A stretch of DNA of 8,994 bases from NCBI GenBank assembly GCA_903921605.1, contig CAIXQV010000001.1, forward strand, positions 1-8,994, given 5' to 3'. The translations under genes and the position numbers were made by a program. Of the stretch, positions 1 through 6,636 are shown piece after piece. The notes beneath the pieces were generated by a model. It was not told the origin of the DNA and did not search any database. It was given only the letters and a program-made list of their open reading frames with translations. How positions within the stretch are numbered: position 1 is the stretch's first letter; each line of letters opens with the position of its first letter. This DNA is from an uncultured Planctomycetaceae bacterium. GTDB lineage: Bacteria > Planctomycetota > Planctomycetia > Planctomycetales > Planctomycetaceae.

Positions 1-356
1 AGGCGACCAGCGATCAACACAGTGACTTACAGACTGAACCGTGCGTCTAAAACGAATGCAACATCTTTACGGTGGTGACTTTCCGCAACATAGCGCCAAT
101 TTGAGTATTGCAAAACATTGAACGATTTCAGTGTGGCCGAATTCAGGTGCTACAGCCGGACAAGCCCCGGAATGAATCAGGCTAAGATGACACGTCTGGC
201 CGACGGTCGTCGACAATTCGTGTCACCTGGGCCTGAACGTTGTTCTGTGCGCGGCCACCAGTGAAGTCATGAATCAATGAGACATCCAGAGAACTCCCGG
301 GGCTCAGTTCATGCCGCTCGAAGAATATCCCTTCGGCAATCGCCGCACGGACGTCT
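1..356. other. Left-edge non-coding region
   Basis: No convincing coding frame was found. On the plus strand the three frames entering from the left edge reach stops by about base 78, and no minus-strand frame gives a plausible start and length. The stretch lies downstream of the M13 peptidase gene, whose stop is at 357-359. It holds one nested inverted repeat (188-225, listed separately), a 4-bp stem CGGC/GCCG at 334-345, and a 5-bp pair GAACT/AGTTC at 291-310 around a CCCGGG. None is followed by a T-run, so no rho-independent terminator can be named. The end of a gene lying to the left cannot be excluded but is not visible. Confidence 0.6.
188..225. repeat. Nested inverted repeat, possible RNA hairpin
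   Basis: The arms TGACACG (188-194) and CGTGTCA (219-225) are exact reverse complements. Inside them, CGAC (201-204) and GTCG (209-212) pair around a GGTC loop, leaving a 6-by-6 internal loop. The structure would form in RNA from either strand. It lies about 130 bases downstream of the peptidase stop, so it could be a 3'-UTR structure or a late terminator. It has no U-tract on either side, and chance formation is possible at this stem length. Confidence 0.3.
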
Positions 357-2396
357 CTACCAGATCTGAATTCGTTCCGCTTTTGGCTTGAAGAGTTTAT
401 CGCCCGGCTTCACATCGAATGCTTCGTAGAATTCGTCCAGATTACTGACCGGACCATTCGCTCGGTAGGTTGAGGGAGAATGAGGATCGATGACAAGGCG
501 ACGTACAAGTTCATCGTCTCGATATTTGCGACGCCAGATCTGACTCCAGCCAAGGAAAAATCGCTGGCTGGCTGTCTTCCCATCAATGACTGGTCCTTCC
601 GAATCTCCCAGCGAAAGTTTGTACGCTTTGTAAGCGATCGCCATGCCGCTGAGGTCGGCGATGTTTTCTCCGAGTGTCAGCTTGCCGTTCAACTTGCGGC
701 CCGGCAGCGGTTCGTAAGATTCATACTGAGTGACCAAGCGCCCGGTTAGTTCATCGAACGCTTTGCGGTCTTCCTCGGTCCACCAGTTCGTGAGATTTCC
801 ATCGCCATCATACTTACTGCCTTCATCGTCAAAACCATGACTGATCTCATGGCCGATCACAGCCCCGATGCCACCGTAGTTGGCCGCATCATCGGCCTCG
901 GCATCAAAGAATGGAGGCTGCAGAATGGCAGCGGGAAAAACAATCTCGTTCATGCTGGGGTTGTAGTAAGCATTGACGGTTTGCGGAGTCATGCCCCACT
1001 CTTTACGGTCGACTGGTTTATGCAGTCGATCGATCTGCCGAAAATGCTCTGCTCGCGCGGACCGCATCATGTTGCCCAGCAGATCGCTCTCAGAAATTTC
1101 GAGCTTAGAATAGTCTCGCCATTCGTCCGGATAACCAATCTTAGTCGTGATCTTGCTGAGTTTCTCCAGTGCCTTCACCTTGGTCGCATCCGTCATCCAC
1201 TTCAGCCCATGAATGCTCTGTTCAAACGTCTTCATCAGGTTGCCAACCAACTTTTCCATGTGGCGACGTGACTCCGCCGGAAAATGCTTTTTGACGTATA
1301 ACTGCCCGAGAGCTTCGCCAAGGACACCGAAATCACCAGCCCCGGCACCGGAGGTCGCATCAACAGCTCGCTTCCAGCGCGGCTTCTGTTCGGGGACTCC
1401 GGCAATCGTGCGAGAATGCAGTTCGAAATGAGCATCTGCAAAGGCTTTAGGCAGGTATTCCGCCGCCGAATCCAGCACCTGAAAGCGAGCGTACTGCTGC
1501 CAGGTCGCAACCGGAGTCTGCTCAACGATCGTCTCCAAACCCTCGAAATAGCTGGGGGTCACGACATTCACTTCTGTGAGATCAGAGACTCCGGAAGCCT
1601 TGAAGAATGTGCCCCATGGCAACGTCGCTGACAGTTCGCTGAGATTCTTAACCTCGTAAAGGTTGTAGCGTTTCTCGGCATCTCGCAGTTCAGTTCGAGA
1701 CCACTGAATCTTCGCGAGGGCTGTTTCCAGTGCCAACAGATCCTTCGCGGCCTGAGCACCATGAGGAATTTTCGCGAGTTCAAACAGCGTGGTGATGTAG
1801 GCTTGCAGAGCCGTCCGCGCCTTCGCGTAGTTCTCATCGTCCTTCAGATAGTAGTCTCGATCCGGCAATGTCGTACCGCTCTGGGCAACCCCGGCGAGAT
1901 ACCGGGACGAATTCTTGTCGTCGGTGCTGATGAAGAATCCAATCGGCCCACCGATGCCAATAATTCCAGCCTCACCAAAGTATCGAATCACGTCTTCGGA
2001 GGTTTTGATCTGATCAATGGCCGCAAACTGAGCCTTCAAAGGATCGAGGCCATTATTCTCGATCAACTGTTCGTTCATATAGCTGCGATAAAAATCGCCG
2101 ACCTTTTTGGCGATCGGGTCGTTCGGATTCTTCGCCGCCTCTTCAATGATCGCCCGAATATTCTCTCGCGCAGCATCGTCCAGAGCCGTGAATGATCCGT
2201 AGTTGGATTTGTCGGCCGGAATCTCAGTCGACAGCAGCCAGCGACCATTCACATGCAAAAACAAATCGTCCTGCGGTCGAACCGCGTTATCAAAACCGTC
2301 CGGATCAATTCCGGAATGCCGGTCCGCCGCGAACAATGACAGTGATGACAGCGCAAGAACTACGCTCAACAAACCAAATGGAACAAGAGATCTCAT
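357..2396 (-). CDS. M13 family zinc metallopeptidase (neprilysin/PepO type), exported
   Basis: A 679-residue exported zinc endopeptidase of the neprilysin/PepO family (M13), which cleaves oligopeptides and small proteins outside the cytoplasm. The zinc site is HEISH (H516, E517, H520), with the third ligand E577 and the supporting D581 in GENIAD. The substrate-binding NAYYNP motif is at 475-480. The active-site His and Arg correspond to H639 and R645 in HSPSTYRANG. The N-terminal M13 domain begins near residue 30 with RPQDDLFLHVNGRW. The protein ends in IQIW and has no cysteine at all, unlike the disulfide-rich animal enzymes. I chose the ATG at 2394-2396 because it opens a classic signal peptide (Arg at position 2, a hydrophobic stretch to about 22, likely cleavage after LFA or LFAA). 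The frame stays open upstream to a GTG at 2516, but that would bury the signal peptide. A GGGA 6 bases before the ATG is a weak Shine-Dalgarno. The gene lies downstream of the PSD1 gene on the same strand. The length is normal for the family. Confidence 0.95.
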   Translation of the reverse strand: MRSLVPFGLLSVVLALSSLSLFAADRHSGIDPDGFDNAVRPQDDLFLHVNGRWLLSTEIPADKSNYGSFTALDDAARENIRAIIEEAAKNPNDPIAKKVGDFYRSYMNEQLIENNGLDPLKAQFAAIDQIKTSEDVIRYFGEAGIIGIGGPIGFFISTDDKNSSRYLAGVAQSGTTLPDRDYYLKDDENYAKARTALQAYITTLFELAKIPHGAQAAKDLLALETALAKIQWSRTELRDAEKRYNLYEVKNLSELSATLPWGTFFKASGVSDLTEVNVVTPSYFEGLETIVEQTPVATWQQYARFQVLDSAAEYLPKAFADAHFELHSRTIAGVPEQKPRWKRAVDATSGAGAGDFGVLGEALGQLYVKKHFPAESRRHMEKLVGNLMKTFEQSIHGLKWMTDATKVKALEKLSKITTKIGYPDEWRDYSKLEISESDLLGNMMRSARAEHFRQIDRLHKPVDRKEWGMTPQTVNAYYNPSMNEIVFPAAILQPPFFDAEADDAANYGGIGAVIGHEISHGFDDEGSKYDGDGNLTNWWTEEDRKAFDELTGRLVTQYESYEPLPGRKLNGKLTLGENIADLSGMAIAYKAYKLSLGDSEGPVIDGKTASQRFFLGWSQIWRRKYRDDELVRRLVIDPHSPSTYRANGPVSNLDEFYEAFDVKPGDKLFKPKAERIQIW

Positions 2397-2457
2397 ATCG
2401 TTTCCCAAAGTGCAGCGAAGCGCTGGCAGAAACAAAACAGGGGGCACGACGCCCACA

Positions 2458-2474
2458 GTCGGCGGCACGCCGAC
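2458..2474 (-). repeat. Small perfect hairpin in the leader of the peptidase gene
   Basis: GTCGGCG (2458-2464) and CGCCGAC (2468-2474) are exact reverse complements around a 3-base loop. It lies about 60 bases upstream of the chosen M13 start. A weak promoter-like pair sits further upstream on the minus strand: TTGGAA (complement of 2507-2512) and CAGAAT (complement of 2483-2488), 18 bases apart, four of six matches each. If that promoter is used, the hairpin lies in the 5' UTR. The promoter reading is tentative. Confidence 0.35.
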
Positions 2475-2621
2475 ATGGCTGCATTCTGTCGCACGAGCGA
2501 TGATTTTTCCAACCACGCAGTGGACTTCGTCACGACGGATCTCGTCTTGCAGTTCGGTGGGTCCCGTCCGCCGGGCTCGTCTTGACTCACATTTCTGTGC
2601 TCAGGAGTTTCCTTTGCCTCG

Positions 2622-2654
2622 CATGACGCCCCGCGGTGGGGCGGTGGCGTCATG
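2622..2654 (-). terminator. Strong hairpin after the PSD1 gene, terminator-like
   Basis: The arms CATGACGCC (2622-2630) and GGCGTCATG (2646-2654) pair perfectly over 9 bases. The stem continues with CCGC (2631-2634) against GCGG (2641-2644), past a single bulged T at 2645, closing on a GGTGGG loop. It begins 16 bases after the stop codon of the PSD1 gene on the minus strand, where a terminator is expected. There is no T-run after it on the minus strand, so it is not a textbook rho-independent terminator. It could be a 3'-end stabiliser or a dispersed REP-like palindrome instead. Confidence 0.45.
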
Positions 2655-2670
2655 ACGAGGGGAAGGAAGA

Positions 2671-5600
2671 TCATCGTTTCAGGAAGATCTCATCAAGGTT
2701 CAACAGCACGTTGCTGACAACCGTCATTGTGGCGGCCTGCACAGCATCCACATTCTGCGGCAGCGGTCCCAAAGGATCGGTCGCCAGCTTCATGGCGCTC
2801 TCGGGATTCGCGGCCAACTCCTTCTGAGTATCCTCATACAGAGTCGTCAATGCCGATAATTCATCGCTGGTCGGTGCTCGCAGAACACAGCGTCGGAATC
2901 CAAACTGAATCTGTTCCTGCAGAGTTCCACCTTGAGCCAGCATCAGGCGGCCCAGAGCCTGCGCCGCTTCCACGTAAACAGGATCGTTCATCGTCACCAG
3001 CGCCTGAAGCGGCGTGTTGGTTCGATTGCGTTTGAGAGTACAGACTTCGCGGTTGGGTGCATCGAATGTCGCCATGGACGGATACGGATTGCTACGCCGC
3101 CATGTTGTGTACACAGCTCGCCGATATCTGTCTTCGCCCATGCTGGTCTGCCAGTCAGTTGAACTTCCGAATGCTGCCGACAAACCGGAGCTTGGTTGCG
3201 GTGGCTTCACAGGGGCCCCGTACATTTTTCGGCTCAACAATCCAGAAGCCAACAAGGCCTGATCTCGCACCATTTCAGCGCTAAGACGAACACGTGGTCC
3301 GCGAGCCATCCAGCGATTGTCCGGATCGGAAGCGGCGGCATCCGGACTGACTTTGGCCGACTGACGATATGTCGCCGACGTCACAACCAGACGCAGCAGT
3401 GCTTTCGTGTTCCACTGCGATTCCATCAACTCCCGTGACAGCCAATCCAGCAGTTCCGGATGAGTAGGCAGGTCACCTTGAGAACCAAACTCTTCGCTGG
3501 TTGAAACAATTCCGCGACCAAACAAGTTCTCCCAGTAGCGATTCACGACGACTCGTGCGGTCAACGGGTTTTCTTCATTGACCAGCCACTTTGCAAACGT
3601 CAGCCGATTGACAGGTTCACCAGCAGGGATCGGCGGAAACACGGCCGGCACACCTTCGTGAACTTCATGCCCTTTGTCCAAATAATTGCCTCGAAACTGA
3701 AACAGCGTCTTGCGACGTTGGTCACTGGCCAGCTCACGCAGAACAGGTACCGAGGTGTCCGGCTTCATCGTGTTGTACTCGGCACGCATTACATCGCGTT
3801 CGTTGCGTTCCGCGGCCAACTCCGGAGCCAGCTTGTCGCGATACCAATCGGCAAGTTGCTTCTGTTCCTCAGCGCTGCGCTGGTCTGCGGCTTTATCGAT
3901 GATCGCAACGATATTTTGAGGTAATCCGGCTCGTTCGATGACCGCTGCGTCATCGGTCGTATTGACCTGAAACCGTCCCAGCAGATGATTGGCGTACGGA
4001 GAATTCTGCTCAACAATCAGTCGAAGGATGGTGTTCTCTTTGACCTCAATCGCGGCTGAAGGAACAAGAGTCAAACGGTGACTTTGTCCCACGCTACCGC
4101 CAATAGCCCAGCCATTCTCGGGCTCAGTCTTTCCATCAAACACTTCTTCCGGAGCAAAGCCGTCCTGCTGGAAGTCAGCAAGCCCGGCGACAAAGCTGAT
4201 ATCGCGGGTGTTGCTCGGTGAGTACTCGGCCGACAGATTGGGAGGTTCGGCAATATTCTGACTCCAAAGGACGTTCCGATTCGCATCCAGCATCGACAGG
4301 CGAAAACCTGCAAGTCGCTTGTACACACCTTCACCAGCGCGGTTCCAGATCGCAATTCGATCGATCGCAGAATCTTTGGTCAGATCCAGCTCCCACCACG
4401 GATTGTCAGAGACCGCCGTATGAGTCACCGACATCTTCTCGTACTGGCCGTCCGTGTTCCCATCAATCGCGTACTCTGGCGGTCCGGCATAATCCGTTGA
4501 GCTTTGAGTCGCCTTGCCTGACGTTGCGATATTCTGCCCCGCTGAAAAGACCTGAACTTCGGCCAGAGACAGCATCTTTTGCTGTCCGGGAATCTCAACA
4601 CGCACAAACCGAGCGACAGGTGCCTGGCTTTCCTGCGGAACAAGCTGAGCTTTCACTTCCGTGATGACAAAATTCCCACCACCATGGCCACTACCCTGCC
4701 CAGGAAGATCAGCAGAGAGAACAGTCTGAATCTGCAGTGCTGCAATCGGCTTTGAGTCAGAGCCGGGCTCGAGCGGAATCTCGATGGTGTAAACATCTTT
4801 CTCGGTTGCCGTTGGAACGCTGATGGTCCCGTCGCCCAGAATCTCTGCCTCACCACCACCTGATCGAGTGATCCGTGCTGGCTTACGAAGATTCCACGAA
4901 GCGGATTTCTGAAGACGAGTTTCCCAGTGCTGCTGCGATCCCGCGACAGCTTCAGTCGGCGTTGCCATGATCTGATCTAGTTCCGCCAGCCGAGCTTCGA
5001 TGACAGACCGACGCTGTTTTTGCTCGGCGGTGTAGAGTTGCAGACGCGGAGAATCATCCCCACGATCCGCATCTTCCGTGTTGTTCAGAATCGCAAAGAT
5101 CTGGAAGTACTCGTCCTGCGAAAGGGGATCATACTTGTGTGTATGGCACTGAGCACATGCGATCGTGGTGCCCATCCAGACAGCCATTGTAGTGTTGACT
5201 CGGTCGACAACCGCCACATTACGGAACTCTTCATCCTGAGTTCCGCCTTCATTGTTTGTCATCGTGTTGCGATGAAACGCGGTCGCGATCAACTGATCCT
5301 CTGTTGGGTTAGGCAGAAGATCTCCGGCCAATTGCTCAACGGTAAACTGATCAAACGGCATATTGTTGTTAATCGCTCGGATGGTCCAGTCACGCCATGG
5401 CCAGATCGTCCGAGCCGGGTCGTCTGCATATCCTGACGAATCAGCATATCGAGCCAGATCCAGCCACTTGCGAGCCCAGTGTTCACCAAACTCTGGTCGC
5501 GCCAGAAGGCTGTCGACCAGTTCGGTATAAACCTGATCGTTGATCAAACCATTCTCCCCCGTGAGCTTCTTGTTCCATTCATCGCCTTCTTCGGGAGTCG

Positions 5601-6165
5601 GCGGAAGTCCGATCAGGTCCAGATAAACGCGCCGTACAAGTGACAGTCCATCGGCTTCTGGTGATGGCTGAAGTTTGAGTTCGATCATTTTGTGCAGCGT
5701 GAAGTTGTCGATGGCATTCTTTGGCCACTTCACAAAGTCACCTGTCGCTGCGGGGACTTCTGCACGTTCCGGTTTCACGTAAGACCAATGGCGCGCAAAG
5801 TTGGCTCCCTGTGAAATCCATTGACGAATCTTTGAAATCTCTATCTCGGACAGAGGTTTCCCGAAATGCGAGGGTGGCATCCGAGTTGATTCGTCGCTAC
5901 TGAGAATACGAGCCAGCATTTCGCTTTCTTCCGGATTTCCCGGAACGATGGCCGCATGCCCCGACTCCAGCGCTTTCGTGGCAATCGCGGCGTCATCAAG
6001 ACGCAGGCCCGATTCTCGACGAGCATCATCCGGTCCGTGACACGCAAGACAACGATTAGAAAGGATCGGTCGAATGTCTCGGTTGAAGTCGATCTGTTGA
6101 CCAACCGCAAAGCTTGCTGACAACACTTGCACAGAAATGGTTGCAGCGAGAACGAGCAATCTCAT
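2671..6165 (-). CDS. PSCyt1-PSCyt2 (DUF1549)-PSD1 (DUF1553) cytochrome-like protein with lectin-like middle section
   Basis: A 1164-residue exported planctomycete protein. After a signal peptide (residues 1 to about 23, ending near AVGQ) comes PSCyt1, with the heme motif CLACH (C39, C42, H43) and a candidate axial Met (M96, in TRMPP). PSCyt2/DUF1549 spans about 147-360 and carries LVRRVYLDLIGLPPTPEE and a second CxxCH, CAQCH (C337, C340, H341). About 424-507 is the segment usual in these proteins that ends near GNFVITEV. About 517-630 resembles an F5/8-type C (discoidin-like) fold, with AIDGNTDG and NPWWELDL. A second jelly-roll-like part follows to about 736, then a charged helical linker. 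PSD1/DUF1553 covers about 850-1120, with NRYWENLFGRGIV and NRTNTPLQALVTMNDP. Family context suggests heme-linked redox work together with polysaccharide binding, but the reaction is not established. The ATG at 6165 opens the signal peptide; an in-frame ATG at 6234 would place 23 polar residues before it. Neither has a clear Shine-Dalgarno. The usual neighbouring DUF1501 gene is absent here. Confidence 0.95.
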   Translation of the reverse strand: MRLLVLAATISVQVLSASFAVGQQIDFNRDIRPILSNRCLACHGPDDARRESGLRLDDAAIATKALESGHAAIVPGNPEESEMLARILSSDESTRMPPSHFGKPLSEIEISKIRQWISQGANFARHWSYVKPERAEVPAATGDFVKWPKNAIDNFTLHKMIELKLQPSPEADGLSLVRRVYLDLIGLPPTPEEGDEWNKKLTGENGLINDQVYTELVDSLLARPEFGEHWARKWLDLARYADSSGYADDPARTIWPWRDWTIRAINNNMPFDQFTVEQLAGDLLPNPTEDQLIATAFHRNTMTNNEGGTQDEEFRNVAVVDRVNTTMAVWMGTTIACAQCHTHKYDPLSQDEYFQIFAILNNTEDADRGDDSPRLQLYTAEQKQRRSVIEARLAELDQIMATPTEAVAGSQQHWETRLQKSASWNLRKPARITRSGGGEAEILGDGTISVPTATEKDVYTIEIPLEPGSDSKPIAALQIQTVLSADLPGQGSGHGGGNFVITEVKAQLVPQESQAPVARFVRVEIPGQQKMLSLAEVQVFSAGQNIATSGKATQSSTDYAGPPEYAIDGNTDGQYEKMSVTHTAVSDNPWWELDLTKDSAIDRIAIWNRAGEGVYKRLAGFRLSMLDANRNVLWSQNIAEPPNLSAEYSPSNTRDISFVAGLADFQQDGFAPEEVFDGKTEPENGWAIGGSVGQSHRLTLVPSAAIEVKENTILRLIVEQNSPYANHLLGRFQVNTTDDAAVIERAGLPQNIVAIIDKAADQRSAEEQKQLADWYRDKLAPELAAERNERDVMRAEYNTMKPDTSVPVLRELASDQRRKTLFQFRGNYLDKGHEVHEGVPAVFPPIPAGEPVNRLTFAKWLVNEENPLTARVVVNRYWENLFGRGIVSTSEEFGSQGDLPTHPELLDWLSRELMESQWNTKALLRLVVTSATYRQSAKVSPDAAASDPDNRWMARGPRVRLSAEMVRDQALLASGLLSRKMYGAPVKPPQPSSGLSAAFGSSTDWQTSMGEDRYRRAVYTTWRRSNPYPSMATFDAPNREVCTLKRNRTNTPLQALVTMNDPVYVEAAQALGRLMLAQGGTLQEQIQFGFRRCVLRAPTSDELSALTTLYEDTQKELAANPESAMKLATDPLGPLPQNVDAVQAATMTVVSNVLLNLDEIFLKR

Positions 6166-6288
6166 AGGGCACCATAAAGAGCTGACAGTTCGAGAGTGAG
6201 GCCGGCTGACAAGATCCGCTGTTTGACTGAGCATTCCGGGGAATGCGGAGATTAAAATTCAGAACGAGTCCATTGCGGCTTTTTGTCA

Positions 6289-6332
6289 GAGCCCGATAAA
6301 AAACGCTCGAGGCGGGCTCGCTAGTGTAGCGA
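6289..6332. repeat. Overlapping inverted repeats, possible alternative hairpins
   Basis: GAGCCCG (6289-6295) pairs exactly with CGGGCTC (6313-6319) across a 17-base, A-rich loop. TCGCTA (6318-6323) pairs exactly with TAGCGA (6327-6332) around a GTG loop. The two structures share bases 6318-6319, so they compete or must stack end to end. They lie about 125-165 bases upstream of the PSD1 start on the minus strand and some 300 bases upstream of the TPR start on the plus strand. Regulator binding or a leader-RNA structure are both possible; neither is shown. Confidence 0.4.
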
Positions 6333-6601
6333 AGATTCCCGTCGTCTTCACGCTGGAAAACAGCTCGATCGACCCACGAAATCCGGAAACGGCAGTTTTT
6401 TGCCCCGAGAACAGTCACCGATTTTCTCGAAGCCCAGTTCCGTGTGCTGCCATGTCTAGAGCGTTTGTTCAATCGTCGGCGCTGGATTCGTGAGGATACT
6501 CAGTTTTCATGAGGTCGACTGCACGCGAAACCCTGCAAAATCGGAATGCAACATTAATCGAAGACACTACACTACGGCTTTGATTCCCAGACGGTCTTTG
6601 T

Positions 6602-6620
6602 TTTGACTTACTGCGTCAAA
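6602..6620. promoter_or_regulatory. Palindrome before the TPR gene, possible operator
   Basis: TTTGAC (6602-6607) and GTCAAA (6615-6620) are exact reverse complements with a 7-base spacer, a layout typical of a dimeric repressor or activator site. The right arm touches the purine-rich AAAGAGG (6618-6624) that could act as Shine-Dalgarno for the GTG at 6637. If transcribed, it forms a hairpin that could hide this site. No regulator is identified, and a 6-bp arm can arise by chance. Confidence 0.35.
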
Positions 6621-6636
6621 GAGGTTTGAAGTCTGC

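Larger units (their letters stand above)
6166..6636. other. Divergent intergenic region between the PSD1 and TPR genes
   Basis: This 471-base gap separates two divergent starts, so promoters for both genes are expected in it. I could not find a confident -35/-10 pair for either. On the minus strand, TTTAAT (complement of 6251-6256) is -10-like, but no good -35 lies at the right distance. The region holds the inverted repeats at 6289-6332 and 6602-6620, listed separately. Short frames such as a 13-codon one from 6452 and a 24-codon one from 6509 have no supporting signal and are not called as genes. Longer minus-strand frames across 6056-6472 overlap the PSD1 start in a different frame and look spurious. 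Confidence 0.7.

Noticed and set aside
837..2195. Plus-strand open frames of 144 codons at 837-1271 and 1761-2195, antisense to the M13 peptidase
   Set aside because: They mirror the peptidase coding strand, show no recognisable domain or compositional sense, and the peptidase is certain from its catalytic motifs.
2541..2584. Direct repeat CTCGTCTTG at 2541-2549 and 2576-2584
   Set aside because: Nine bases, 35 apart, with no matching flanks or regular third copy; not enough to call a regulatory array or CRISPR.
2393..2674. Minus-strand frame of 93 codons spanning the PSD1-peptidase gap
   Set aside because: It starts inside the end of the PSD1 gene and overlaps the peptidase start in another frame. 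The translation is Pro/Cys/Arg-rich with no domain, and it crosses the hairpin at 2622-2654.
6298..6332. Rho-independent terminator on the minus strand using the T6 run complementary to 6298-6303
   Set aside because: Only 4-bp stems can be built directly before the T-run, and no minus-strand gene upstream needs a terminator there.
6056..6472. Minus-strand 138-codon frame across the PSD1 start and divergent region
   Set aside because: It overlaps the signal peptide and first heme motif of PSD1 in a different frame and has no recognisable features.
54..6554. Shared GAATGCAACAT at 54-64 and 6544-6554 as possible attachment-site or element ends
   Set aside because: An 11-base match in 9 kb can occur by chance. 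The flanks differ and no integrase or transposase lies between.
6509..6583. Possible 24-codon small gene starting ATG at 6509
   Set aside because: No ribosome-binding site, no hydrophobic or conserved pattern, and length well within chance.
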